Assembly (NCBI GenBank): GCA_946699065.1
Contig: CAMPDV010000110.1
Coordinates: forward strand, 186,001-250,000
DNA: 64,000 nt
Reading direction: 5' to 3'
Source: Loxodes magnus
Taxonomy: Eukaryota > Ciliophora > Karyorelictea > Loxodida > Loxodidae
How positions within the stretch are numbered: position 1 is the first letter of the stretch; every line of letters starts with the position of its first letter. The notes beneath the pieces are model-generated. The model was not told the origin of the DNA. It ran no database searches and saw only the letters and a list, made by a program, of their open reading frames with translations. The translations under genes and the position numbers were made by a program. Positions 38,140 to 50,176 of the stretch are shown here, in pieces.

Positions 38140-38808
38140 TCAGTATATAATATTACATAGTACTGAGCAATCAACTAATTTACTGTTGAATTAGCCAGTT
38201 TATAAAAATAGATGTCTAATCATAATTTGAAGAAAATATAAAAAAGAATATTTATTACCTATATCCATTAATATTCTAATGTGGTAATATAAATAAATGA
38301 TATCTATTATAAATTACTTTTTTAAGGATAAACCTTCCATATTTTTGTTGCTTAAAATGATAATATTTTAATGCTTAGTGTTAAATACATTTAATGATCG
38401 AAGTATAAGCTAATATAAAAAGAGTGAATTACATTAAATTATTTAGACTATAATTTTCCTTCTCTTGCTTAACTCAACATTACTTGCATTCTTCAATTTT
38501 TTTCTTTCTCTTTGTTTTTTATTTCATTCTTCCCGCTTTTCTATTCATTCTAAATATTACTAGGATGGTTATGAATCCTCAGACTGAGAGCTAAAAAATT
38601 AGACTTATCTTTTGGGATCAAAAGAAGCTATATCCTAATTTTGATCTTTCTCTGTATCTACAGTATCTTTAATTTCATTCTATTTTTATATTCTCTCTCA
38701 TAAATCAGCAAGCAACTATTAACTAGAAATTTCACGAGAAGGCTTTTTAGCTAGTTTATGCGTCCTTCTCACTTCGCCTTCTTTTTTCCCCTTTTGTTAA
38801 GTGTTCAT
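38140..38808 (-). CDS. Small charged protein, N-terminal ~125 aa convincing (3' end uncertain)
   Basis: Starts MNTQQKGKKEGEVRRTHK and reads as a charged, Gln/Lys/Glu-rich helix-forming protein with LADLWERIQKQNE, an acidic/Ser segment FSSQSEDSQPSQQ, and a basic coiled end KREEWNKKQRERKK. Several TGA codons are Trp. After about residue 125 (near 38435) the composition becomes hydrophobic and AT-rich, and the first TGA is only at 38140, so the true end is probably earlier through an intron I could not place. Its start is 21 bp from that of the plus-strand gene at 38830. Confidence 0.55.
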
Positions 38809-38829
38809 CAAATTATTATTAAAGAAATT

Positions 38830-39088
38830 ATGGCTTAACCATCTTTATCTATAAATCCGTTGTAATTCAAAAATAAATTTTGTCGAAAAATAATTTACTA
38901 ACGGGCAAAAATATTTCAATGAGAGATCTAACGATCAAGAAGACAGTATTGATCAGATTTAATCAACTATTTTCAAATCTATTTTTATAAATAATGCTTT
39001 AAAATATTTCTAGGCCAACTTTAATACTCACTTTATTATACTCTAGTTAAGTTTAAACTTAAGAGATATAGAACTATTGGCATAGTGA
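38830..39088 (+). CDS. Small protein, probably spliced, ~64 aa
   Basis: The 3' part reads SNDQEDSIDQIQSTIF...LKYFQANF...LNLRDIELLAQ to a TGA, clearly coding-like. The nearest ATG (MAQPSLSINPL) is in another frame. A GTAATT...GAGAG intron of about 64 nt, 38865..38928, containing the branch-point-like TACTAAC, would join them, giving 64 aa. That intron is longer than all others in the window, so the structure is tentative. No family recognised. Confidence 0.45.
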
Positions 39089-39170
39089 ATGCGTTTGTTT
39101 GATAAGTTTAATATCAAAATATAGTATATTTTTATATGAATAAATGGACTAAAATAGAGACAAAAGTTCT

Positions 39171-40751
39171 TCATTTATATTGTGAGAATTTCTTATCATA
39201 TATTTCTTTAGGGTTTAGGTACATTTTTCTTTCTCTTATCATTATTTGCTTTGCTGGTTCTCCAAAGTTTTAGTCTTCTCCTCTATCTACTCTTCCTTTA
39301 AATTTCTACTTTCTTTAACTCGAAGCTAAGTTTTTAATTTTAGCACTTGTAACTTATTCATTCGATTTTATATCTTCAAACCTTTTCATTACTGCTTCTG
39401 TTGGAGGAACGATTTCAATTGATAAGGATGATTCTTTTGATAAGCTGTTTAGAAAACTTTAACCTTAACTTTCTGACTAATCATATTCACTAGATTTGGA
39501 TGATTCGCTAGATCTATTAGACTGAGACATTTTTTCTTGATTTTAATTTTTTCTTTGGTCTCATTTTGGAGAAGACTTTCCACTTAAACTTAAATTAGAA
39601 CTTCCTTTCGATCTTTAACTTAATTTAGCTTCTGAATCTAAGCTTGACCTTGAAGATCTTCTACTCATATCCTTCTTTTTGTATACATAATCAGGTGAAA
39701 GTAAACTTTGGTATGAAGAGCTTTCTTAACTAACTGAGGAATGATACGAACTTTCTTATACCCTTACTAGATTTTCCTAATACATATTTGGAGGAATCAT
39801 TCCAGTTGTAGATTATCTCTTAGGTGCTCTAACCGGAAAAATTATCATTTTTTCTCTAGGACTTTCAGGGTTAAAGTCAAGTATACTACTAGCTGAATTA
39901 GCATTTTGAATTTAATCTTTTTAAGCTTACTTCAAGAGAAAAGAAGCCTTTGTAGAGTTATTGGCTGAGACATTATTCTACTTATTTTTTAACTTCTTAG
40001 GCTTTTCTATAGTTTTAACCTTTTCTAAGAAGTTCTCTTCTTTTATTTGCTACTCCCATTTATCTTGCTGTTCCTTCTACTATTATTCCTTTATCTCATC
40101 CTCTATCTTCTGCTTTTCATTTTAATGTTCTATCAAGCTATTTTTACATTTTTTTCAAAATGAGAATCCTAGAGTGTATCTTTAGATTTACTATTAAAGT
40201 CTGAAAACTGGAAAGCAAAGAAAAGGAATTTACTGTATAAGCTTTAGGAATTCATTGTAGTCTATTAGATCACTTCTCTTAGTCTTAAATATTTCTACAG
40301 CTTTAACGTAATTTTTAGGGAATATCATTTTTTTGTTAAACTCAGTTTTTAAGAATAGCATAATTTCATCTTTGCTCAATATTTCTGACTCATTTACATC
40401 TATTAGCTTAAACACAAACTAATAGATCTAATTCCTAGATAGTAGACAAAATTTGCTGACACTTCTTACGAAACTTATAAATGATAGTTTGTCTCCTTAT
40501 TCCTTCTCTATTCTTGTGAGAAAGTACATTAAGTATGGAGCAACGATAGAGTCAGGTTTTTCTTTTATTAGTCTAAAAAGTTCTGTGGCAGTAAGATAGT
40601 CAGGAGATTCTTGGGCGTATTTTCTAAATATTTTATACAATTTCTGCATTTGCTTGGCAGGAATGTGGTAGTCATCCATGGTTTTGTAGATGTCTTAGTC
40701 TCATTAAAGAGAATCAGGTGATACTTTATTAGCTGATATGCAACTTCCCAT
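39171..40751 (-). CDS. EF-hand protein (calcineurin B-like N-terminus) with Ser-rich tail, ~526 aa
   Basis: Calcium-sensor-like protein. It starts MGSCISANKV: Gly2 plus Cys4 fits dual myristoyl/palmitoyl membrane anchoring. Residues about 20-190 form EF-hand pairs in the calcineurin-B/NCS style; one loop is canonical, DVNESEILSKDE (ligands D, N, S, S, E), the others degenerate. The tail of more than 300 residues is disordered, rich in Ser/Arg/Gln (SRRSSRSSLDSE, SNRSSESSKSSE) with many possible phosphosites, and ends YDKKFSQYK. The frame runs 527 codons without interruption; a T-rich 33-nt stretch, GTAAATTCC...TTTCAG, near 40197..40229, could be an in-frame intron (then 515 aa). TGA is Trp in LQWDQD and SPKWDQR. 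Confidence 0.8.
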
Positions 40752-40758
40752 TTAAAAT
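40752..40758. promoter_or_regulatory. 7-bp divergent intergenic region between two start codons
   Basis: Only TTAAAAT separates the ATG of the minus-strand EF-hand gene from the ATG of the plus-strand amidase gene. Promoters and 5' leaders of each gene must lie within the coding sequence of the other, or leaders must be almost absent. The bases themselves are seen; the regulatory role is inference. Confidence 0.7.
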
Positions 40759-43149
40759 ATGAAAAATACTATTATTTGCTTATTTTTAGTCCCTATTCTT
40801 ATCTCTTTTCTTGCTTACCAGATTATTTTTTTTCATGCACCCTACTATAAGGCAAAATATAGTGAAGTGTCAGCGTTAGATTAAGATACATAAATTTATA
40901 GAGATGAATATGGAATACCCCATATAAGAGCTTAAACCTTAAACGATGGATTATTTAGTGTTGGGTGAGTACATGCATAAGATAGGTTATGACAGATGTT
41001 TCAGCTTAAAAAGTTCGTCAAAGGTGAAATGAGTTCTATATATGGAAGCAGTTTAATACCTGTAGACAAACTAATTAGAACTCTAGGATTTTATAAGCAA
41101 GCTGAGATATATGCTCGCTAAGTCTAAAATAAAGATATTTACTCTTACGTAAAGGGAGTAAATGAGTATGTAAAGCAAACTAAAAAACTTTCTTTTGAGT
41201 TTATATTTTTCTGAGTAGATTGGGAGGAGTGAACTCTATAAGACACCATCGCAATTTAGCTTTATTTAGAGTTTTCTCTTAATTTTGTTCAAGGAACAAA
41301 ATTAATTCGGCTATTCTTACAATAGCACCTAAGTCAAGATTTAATAGAACTCCTCCTTCCTAATTAAAACAGTTTTAATGAAACTACCATAATCAAAGAA
41401 AACGAAATTCCACCTTAGAAGCGAAGGCCTAACTACTTGTATTAAAACAAGGCTTTTAAGTTTAATATAAAGCAAATAAATTCTGATATTTCAGAGATTA
41501 TTAAGGGAAGCAATAACTGGGTAGTTAGTGGAAAATTCACTAAATCAGGTAAACCTATTCTAGTAAATGATCCTCATTTAGTTAACTCTATACCTTGCTT
41601 TTTTTATTTATTTGATCTTAATGTAAAGAATGAACTTAGACTCAGAGGAGCAAATATAGCAGGATTACCTTTTATATTGCTAGGACATAATGATTATATT
41701 GCAATATCTGCTACAGTTTTAGTAAATGATAATGTAGATATCTATATACATGATAATTACACTTAATATCATGCTATTATTGAAGTTATCAAGGTAAGAG
41801 GCTAAGCTGACGAAATCCTTGAAATTAGGTAAAGTAAATATGGATCAGTAATGAATTAAGTATGGGAAAGCATAGGTAATATTACAGATTTAGTCCCTTT
41901 TCTTGATATAGCAATACCCTGATCCATTTATTTACACCGAGATCCGAACTTTAATTCTTATGATAAGCTCATTAAATCTTATTATGCTTAAACCTAAGAA
42001 GAGTTTACTTAGCTAATGCTTGATATAACTGTTAGTCCAAATCTAAATGTTTTATTTGGAACTACATAAGGGGATATTGGATATCTAGCAGTTGGATAAA
42101 AAATAGAAAGATCTAATCCTCTACAGGATGCTTATTATATTTAGGAATAAGAGTACAAAAGTTTTGCATCAGCAAACGATAAGCTGAAACTAATAAATCC
42201 AGAACGAGGTTGAATAGCATCGGCTAATAATAAGGTAATACCACATACCTACTAGAACTACATGAATCAATATCCTATTTAAGATTGAAGAGCTGCCAGA
42301 ATCGAAAGCATGATATAAGAATTCATACAGCAAAATAAAAGTTTTGATATACCTGATATGATTAATATGATATAAGACAGTAAAAATTAAATAGCCTTAC
42401 AAGTCTTGTAGAACCTACTCAAATTTACTAAAGATAAGGAAATCAAATTAATTTTTGAGAAGTGAGATTACTATATGACATTAGAAACTTATGAAGGTTC
42501 TATTTTTTCGGTCTGGATTTATTAGATCATATAAAAGACTTTATCAATTTATAAAAACAAGGAAGTTAGAAAAGCACTTATGAGCAAGTCTTCTTGGTAC
42601 TGAAAAAAGTTAATTACTTTGTTAAGCTTACCATATGAAGAAATTTTGATAAATGAAGATCTTAAGTAAATATTAAAAGGAGATGTTAATGAAAAACTTA
42701 CTGATATACTGAATGAAGCATTACGACTGTCAATTGAATGACTGTAATAATATTTTTAAACTAATGAAAAGTCCTAATGAAAATGGGGACGTCTTCATAC
42801 TTCTAAATACTTTCATAAGCCTTTCGATCAAATTCCTATTCTCAGTTACTTAATAGGAGTGAAAGAACTTTCAACAGCAGGAGCAGGAGATGCAACAGTA
42901 TACTCCACATATTTTTAATGACTATAAGGTTCCTTCACAAGTTTAGGAGGGCCAAACTACAGGTCAATTATGGATTTAGGAAATTTAGAAGAATCCTTAT
43001 TCTGTATAGATACAGGAGTTTCAGGTCATCTTTTTACCCATAATTACTTAAATCTAAACGAAAAGTTTCATAATGGAGAGTTCGTAAAAATTTAATTCGA
43101 TGAAAAGAGATATAATTACTAGATCACCTATTTATCTAAGAATGCATGA
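40759..43149 (+). CDS. Penicillin amidase-family N-terminal nucleophile hydrolase, 796 aa
   Basis: Secreted or lysosomal/vacuolar amidohydrolase of the penicillin acylase family, which cleaves amide bonds of N-acyl compounds after self-processing. A hydrophobic signal/anchor (residues 1-26) is followed by the alpha-chain marks IYRDEYGIPHIRA and GWVHAQDRLWQMFQL. The processing site and catalytic Ser are in KGSNNWVVSGKFT near residue 250, then PILVNDPHL; later GGPNYRSIMDLGN and TGVSGHLFTHNY close the family pattern. The TGA at 43147 is taken as the stop because homology ends there, although the frame stays open afterwards. Several conserved Trp are TGA, for instance in RLWQM. Natural substrate unknown. 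Confidence 0.9.
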
Positions 43150-43901
43150 ACTTTTATTTTTAAGTTATTCTTTAACTTCTTATAAATACCTCAATTAGAT
43201 TACCATCAATGTATAGTTAATCCACTAAGAATTCCTTTGAATAATTATATCTTAGACAGTTTAATTTCATTTAAATAGTAATTGAAGGAAAATCTAGTTA
43301 AGTATATGCTACTAACTACTTACTATATACCATTTAAATTATCTGCATAATGCTTGATACTACTACTCATACTTTTAACTAAATCTTAACTATTAAATAA
43401 TAAATTAAGTGTCTCCAAATATCCTATAATTTAAGTTTGTTTATAAGTATCAAATAATATAAAGTACAAGATACTATGCTATTAATAATCTTTATAAATA
43501 CAAGCATTATAATAATATCTAGAAGGAGCCTTAATTTATCTGATGTCTATTTTATTCTAATAAGGCAGTAAACTTAGAGAAATATTGTCTTAAGTAATCC
43601 ACTATTAAGTGAATAATGATATAGTTACTTTAAATATCGGATAATAATCTAATAAGGATAGTTACTAAATGTATTTTAAATATCAAGCAAGAGGTATAGA
43701 TCTTCATTAGCCAATAAGCATTAATTTAATTAAAGCTTCTTGGTACTATTAAATATCAATATCTTAGCACTCTTTTCTTATATAATGATCTTCGTAAATA
43801 TTAGTTAAATAATTGCTTTTAGTTTAAAGAAAAGAGGATAGAAAGGAAGAGAGTCTAGAAGATATAAGTAGTATAAAGTTTTGAAATAAATTAAATATTA
43901 A
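43150..43901. other. Intergenic; amidase frame continues open to 43788
   Basis: AT-rich spacer. Reading on in the frame of the upstream gene gives 212 sense codons before the next TGA at 43786..43788, but they look like translated spacer. No separate gene. Confidence 0.45.
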
Positions 43902-44447
43902 ATGCTGTAAATAAAACATTTGCTTTCAAACGAATAACACCCTGTTGTCTTCTTTGATATTTCAATCAGTGCTACTCATATTGGAAGAATAACTATCGAA
44001 CTTTTCAGTTCGGTAGTTCCTAAAACTTGTGAAAATTTTAGATAATTTTGTACTGGAGAATTTAGAAAATAAGGAGAACCTGTTGGGTATAAAGGCATTA
44101 ACTTTTTTAAAATTGATCCTAAATTTGTTTAAGGAGGAGATTTTGTTAAGAAAGATGGAACAGGACGTATAAGTATATATGGAGAGCAATTCGAAGATGA
44201 AAATTTCGAAATTCTGCATGATCAACCAGGAATAGTCACAATGTACAATACAGGCTAAAATTCTAATGGCTGTTAATTTCTAATTTTGTTTGAAGAAATG
44301 CAAGAGTTAAATAAAAGAAACGTAGCTTTTGGGAAAATTATTGGAGAACAAAGTTTTGAAGTTCTATAAAAAATAAGAAATGTTTAGATTGATGAAAATT
44401 AAAAGCCTGAGTATCCCATAATTATAAACTAGTGTGGCGAACTTTGA
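43902..44447 (+). CDS. PPIH: PPIH-type cyclophilin with altered active site, 181 aa
   Basis: Cyclophilin of the PPIH class, the U4/U6.U5 snRNP-associated peptidyl-prolyl isomerase: [89 protein letters not shown] and the terminal NQCGEL all follow PPIH. Against cyclophilin A, however, the catalytic Arg of FHR is Lys (FFK), the MANAG turn is MYNTG, the second Phe of QFF is Leu, and the drug-site Trp and His are missing (EMQELNKRN). It is likely weakly active or a structural spliceosome cyclophilin (inference). Intronless, complete. Confidence 0.93.
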
Positions 44448-44569
44448 AATTTTATTAATACCTTTAATTCTTTTTTAAATACAATAATTAATCCATATAA
44501 CTTAAAAAGTAAAGCGGATTTTGCCAGGTAATCATTAAAATTAATGTAGTAAAGTTAAAATAAAGGTCT

Positions 44570-46216
44570 TCAAATTTTTTTTCTATTGCTTTTCATTAGA
44601 CTTTCTAATACTGAGTTTTTGCTATTTGGCTTGGCTGGTACTATTTTTTAAATTTGTACTTTTTTTATTGTTTTTTATACTTAAATGGAGGTTTAGTTAT
44701 TAGAATGACTTTTACTATTTGATTAATCTGATTTTTAAACTTGGTTTTATGTTGTTCTAAATGATGTTTGCTTTTTAGCGTCCATTATTAAGGGATCGTG
44801 TTTTCTTATAGGCCAGCTTTCAGGTTTTCGCTCTGGTTTTCTTTAAAAGTCTAGAAACATACTATTACTACTATTATCTACTTAGTGCTTTGAAGGTGTT
44901 TTTTCCTTTTTTTATATAGTTTACCTCTACTACTAGTCATTTAAAATTTTTTGAACTTTTTCTTTCTACATTTGGAAATTATCTGACTAATTATTTTCTT
45001 ACACTCTGCTTTTATAATTATTTGAACTTTATTGCTTTTGTAACTTTATACCAAATCTATCCGAAGCTTGCTTCATAAACTTGGCTGCATCTTAATCACT
45101 TGCTTTTATCTAAATTTTTCCTGTTCCAACATTACCTCCGGCAGTCATACTCGCACTTGGCTAGTATTTTAGAAGTAAAACTCCTTGTGGAAGACTTTTC
45201 TTTAATTCTACATCATGTAGTATTTTTGAAGATTACTAGTTAAATGTAAGGGTTATAATCTCAGTCTTCTTGGAAGGTTTTGGCTGCTCTTTTTCTTTAT
45301 GAGTAATTATGTCAATTTTTGAATTGTCTAAAGAGCTATCCATCAATGAGACTTAAGAAACAGGTGTTTTAGATGTTCTTTTAGTAATTCCATCATAGCT
45401 GAGATTGGTATCGAAAACTGTTTTCTAATATCTTTCTCTAGCTGTCATAAATCCTTCTGATTTTTCTTTATCAAAGTCAATAATATTAGATGTAGTTCTA
45501 TAATCTCTTGTAGAACTCAATATTTTAAAATCTCTTGGTATCTTCTATTTTGCATAGTTTTGCTTGACTTCAGAGTTAAAAATATTAACTTTTTTTTCTA
45601 CGCAGTGCTTACGCTTTTACCTTATTTCATGTTCTTTTTTGAGAACATCCTACCATCTTTCTTTATCATCTTGCTGCTTTCCATCTCCTGTGAACTTAAT
45701 TTATGAGTAATTCCTATATGCTGTTTTTTACCTGTAATCTAAATCAGGTTGAACTTTATAGACTTATTTCTTTACTCAGTTAGAAACATCACTCAATTTC
45801 TTCTTGTGATTAATTTTTGAAACTGGCTTTCTCAACTTTTCATCATAGCTTTCTTCAGTTAAGCATAATTGCATGTTGCTTTCTGACTCCTGTGTATTTT
45901 ATGTAAACATAACATCTTAAGTATCTATAGGTTATTATTTGATGCCTGTTTAAAAAGCTTTCTAAATCTATTTTTAAGAAGTTTTATTAGTAGAGATATC
46001 TGTTTTGGTGGTAGGATACAAAGCTAATTTACTATTAGTGCCATTATATTTCTATTTAATAGACTTCGCTAGTTCAGTTTATAACTTTACTTACTCAGTG
46101 AGACTTACAATTTTCTCCTTAGATTTGCTTCTAGTAACTTGCTTCTTTAAATCTAATCATTAGCCAGTATTTCATGATAGGTCAATTGAACTAGTTTGGT
46201 ATCCTTTTTTATGCAT
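44570..46216 (-). CDS. Basic Lys/Ser/Gln-rich protein of unknown function, 548 aa
   Basis: No family recognised. Starts MHKKGYQTSSIDLSWNTG; residues 130-260 are tyrosine- and charge-rich (KRYR-like segments, DDKERWQDVLKKEHEIRQ). Residues 365-460 include a more ordered block with ILHDVELKKSLPQGVLLLK and GGNVGTGKIQIKASDQDAAKFM. The C-terminus is disordered and basic, ending LMKSNRKKI. Intronless, exact frame of 549 codons, TGA as Trp in DLSWNTG and VSNWVKK. It converges on the PPIH gene with 122 bp between stops. Could be cytoskeletal; unproven. Confidence 0.8.
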
Positions 46217-46793
46217 TTATAACGATAAGAGAAAACAATTTCTTATTTCTTTTTAATTTCAATAGTTTAAACTATTCAATATATATTGGACTTTCCATCT
46301 TCCTTTTATTTCTATTTGTATCATTAAATAAAAAACTACAAAACTTAAGTTTTTAGTATACTGATCTTTTATGAAAGTCTTTAGCTTTAGTTTTTCATCT
46401 AAAGCCTAAATTATTTTAAAAGACTAGTTTGACTAGCTAAACTGGTGAGACTCTTATAATGATATAGTTTTATTGCTTATTGCTTGGATAGCCTTTTATA
46501 CTTATAGCCTTAACAGCTAGTTCATTAAGCTATTAAGTGACTAATAATATTAAGTACACATTCTTTGTCTCACTTTAACTTAAATTCACATGCTTTCACT
46601 GCTACTTCGATAAATTTAGACTAATAAGTAGTAGTTGATAATAATAACTTGGTGGACATATTAGAATAAAGAAAGATAAGGATCATTATAGAGATATAAG
46701 GATATATAACGAACTAAAGTGTAAAAGGATGTATTCTGATAAGGAAGGTAAAGCATTATATAATTAAGATAAAAATTCTTATTTCAATAGTTA
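46217..46793. other. Divergent intergenic region, nothing recognised
   Basis: AT-rich spacer between the starts of a minus- and a plus-strand gene. It must hold promoters for both, but no motif stands out. Confidence 0.45.
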
Positions 46794-49028
46794 ATGAAAT
46801 TTTACTACCAAATTTTATCAACCTAATACGCTGAAAATTATCCTTCTATTTAGCTTTTTTTTGAGTCTGCTAGGTATTTATTCAATTCTCCTGATGGTAC
46901 GTAAAGATTTTGTAACGAGCATAAAGTGAAATTTGCCAAATTGAAGTGCATTTTTATGACAGGATTGAATCCAGAATGTATTTCAGGGTTACCAGGAATG
47001 CTTATGACTATTTAATAAGGAGATGTTGAAGTAAAGGAAAGATTAGTTTTAGGGCCTCCTGGTATTTGCTAATGGATCTAATCAAGCTAAACTTTCTTTT
47101 GAAATAACTCCTATTACTTTAAAGAATTCGTAGAGACTATGCCAAGTAAATAAAACCAGCAAGCTAACTTCGATAAGAGATTACAGATGTTGCCTGATCT
47201 TACTTTCGAAGATGAAAATATAACTGTTCGTGCTTTAATTTTGAAAAATGAAAACTAATTTGGAATTCCTTACAGCTAGATTAAGTATAATGAACTACAC
47301 ACTTTTGAGTACGACGAAGAAAATTTAACTTCAGTTAGCATTTAAAAAAGAGTTTAGAGGATCAAGAATTTCTAGGCCAATTCAGTTTGCTGTTATGTTA
47401 TAAAGGGAAAATAATAGCGCGGCGCTTTTAATCCTAAAAAGGCTATAGAACTTGGTGTTCCAAAGGGTCCTAATTTCTCTAAACTTACAAACGGATAAAG
47501 TATCACTCTAGCTGATAATAGAGTTATAACTCCTGAAATGGTAATGGAAAAATCTCCACCAATTCCAGTGATTATTATAATATACTGCCCTTCTCACTCT
47601 TATGTAAATAGCTTATGCTTGCAAATGAAGGAACTTTAAATTTAGTAAGGAAATGAGATTTTAGAAAGTGTTATTCACCTAACACCTTAAAGTGTCCTAG
47701 AAAACGAGAGCTATAGATAAATTTGCAGCATGTTTTAAAGTATCAATAAAGAAGCTAAATAGGTAATTCTGAATGAACACTCAAGTTAACTAACTGCTTT
47801 TCAGCAGAATCATGTTCCTACTGTTTAAGCTTGGGTAGAAAGATATTTTATGAATACTATAAATCAAAATCTATTTGGCTTCACACATTTCAATTTCTAT
47901 TAGCAAGAAACAATCAAGTAAGCTTAATAATTTCTATCCTAATGGTAGAGTTAGCAAGGATTTGATTTAATTCCAGCTATTATTTTAATGAAGCATTGTA
48001 TATAACCAATAAAGTAGAGAGGATTAGAAATGGATGAGGTGTTAAAACCTCCTTAAAATAATCGTTATATAAAAAGCTAGGAATTTATGACATTTTGCTA
48101 ACAGTTATCTCAAAAACTGACTGAAGAAATTTAATTAGATTAAGATTTTGACTTAAGATAAATAGGAATTGACACTCTTGTACCTGGATATAATCCATTA
48201 ACTGTAGTACTTGGTACTGGATCAATGAAACCTGGTAAACACAGAAATGTAACTAGCATTCTAATGACTAATTTAAGTTAGGAACCATATACTATTTTAC
48301 TTGATGCAGGTGAAGCTAGTTATGGCTAAATTTTAACTCATTTTGGAGTTGAAGCAATAGAAGGGGTTCTTACAAGTTTGAAGTGTATTTTAATAAGTCA
48401 TATGCATGCAGATCATCATTTAGGATTAATTTAGATAATCCAATAAAGATTGAAGTACACTTAGGAAAATCTTATCATAGTAGCACCTAATTATTTATAG
48501 CCTTGAATCCTAGCTCACTAGCAATTTTATGGTTGAAATGAAAATCAAATTACATTCATTCCTACGTAACCTAATTCAATATTCTAACTTTCATCAAGTT
48601 TAACTATTAAGATGCTACCTGTTTTGCATTGTGTTCATTCATTTGCCTTTTTACTTTCTCATTAAAGTGGATGAAATATCTGCTATTCAGGTGATTGCTC
48701 TCCTTCTCCCTCTTTAACAGAACTTTAAAATGTTACTCTTTTAATTCATGATAGCACTTTCGAAGAAGCTTTAGCAGAAGAAGCGGCTAACAAACTACAT
48801 AGCACGATAAATCAAGCCATAGAAGTAGCGAAATAGATCAAAGCTTGGAGAATTCTGTGCACTCATTTTAGTCAGAGATACCCAACAATACCACAAGCTT
48901 GCTTAGAGCATTCTTTTAGTTTTGCTGCATTTGATCATATGTAGTTCACACTTTAAAATGCGAACTGGGCTCCAAAAGCAATGAAATATTTGCATGAATT
49001 GTATGGAAAAATGGAAGATGATGACTGA
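46794..49028 (+). CDS. ELAC2: Long-form tRNase Z (ELAC2), 744 aa
   Basis: Endonuclease that removes 3' trailers from pre-tRNAs (nuclear and/or mitochondrial). It has the long-form architecture: a degenerate N-terminal metallo-beta-lactamase half with LKCIFMTGLNPECISGLPGML, and an active C-terminal half with LGTGSMKPGKHRNVTS, LLDAGEASYGQ and the zinc motif ISHMHADHHLGL near residue 535, later NICYSGDCSPS, IHDSTFEEA and a downstream histidine in LCTHFSQRYP. All zinc ligands expected for the family appear present. No introns in 745 codons. Length is normal for eukaryotic ELAC2. No mitochondrial presequence is obvious. Confidence 0.95.
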
Positions 49029-50176
49029 GCTTAAGTAGATAGATAATACAATTAATTAAGATTTAAGTTAATTTATAATCAAATAGTGACATGGTAATTA
49101 TAGGGCATATCTAATATTTTAATTATAAGGACTGTTTGTCATTCGTTGTTCTACTGTTCTTGATCTGGAATCTCTTACTCGTTATTCTATACCTCAATCT
49201 CATTATTTTAATCCTCCTATCTCCTTTAATCCATTTCTCTATGTCTTTCACGATAAAAAGCGTTTATACTTCATGTAATATATCATGTCAATAAAGCACA
49301 AAACAGAGTAGAACCTAAAAACTCAGCTCAGTATAGAATGAAAGAAAAATGCGTTAAGTATATGATATTTTCGTCTTTGCATTTGACTGCAGCGAATCAG
49401 AAAATTAGTCAGAAAACCATATACAAAAGCAAAGATCTAAATAATTTCTTACCCTTACATTATTAAGTTCAATGATATGCATGTATATGTCAGCTATTCT
49501 GCGAATTTAGATCTATCCCTTACATGAAATCCAGTTCAAAATCCTTCATTATCATAAACTATCTCTCTAAAATTTTTTGTTAAATCTCTGTAAAGCATAT
49601 AAAGAAAATTTCATAGAGCAGTAAAAAGTAGAAAAGAAAAGGAAATTAAGGTAGTGTAGTAATATATTTAGAGAGTATAAAAGCCTCTCTCACAATTTTT
49701 ATTATCCTTTAACTTATCATTTGCTATCTCACTAAATCAAATTTATAATCAGAAGTATAATCCACTAAAAAAAATCTAAATAGTGCTTCATACTAAGTAA
49801 CCTCTATTAGGAAGAGTGTTTTCATAATCTTATCTCATGTTTTACTCTCTTAATTATTTCTAATCATGACATTCTCTTTAAATAGACTACTCACTGATAG
49901 ATTCTCCACTAGAAGAAAATTCTATTTCTTCATTCAGCGCTTAATGATCCATTTTATTTACTTTAGTCTAATTAAAATACTATTTACACTACTTACTCAA
50001 TACTACTCAGCACTCTTCTATATTAAGCCTAAAACTTTCATTTTAAGCATCCTCTAAGAAGTGGGAATATAGGCTAACTAATAAAAGTGTATGGATATAG
50101 ATTTTATGGCTGTAGAAGAATTTCTTAACTCAGAGTATTTTCTAGATTTGAAATTTATAAATTAAATAATCAAATA
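49029..50176. other. Intergenic with a long but unproven open frame
   Basis: From 49338 (MKEKCVKYMIFSSLHLT) one plus-strand frame is open to 50185 with a single internal TGA (282 codons). The middle is AT-rich and hydrophobic, but the last 30 codons (from an ATG near 50092: MDIDFMAVEEFLNSEY) look coding-like, and their TGA overlaps the ATG of the next gene in the string ATGCTGA. It could be an upstream ORF or a missed exon. I do not call a gene. Confidence 0.35.

Noticed and set aside
38566-39183. Plus-strand frame open for 200 codons under table 27
   Set aside because: The minus-strand frame from 38808 and a different plus frame from 38830 read far more like proteins.
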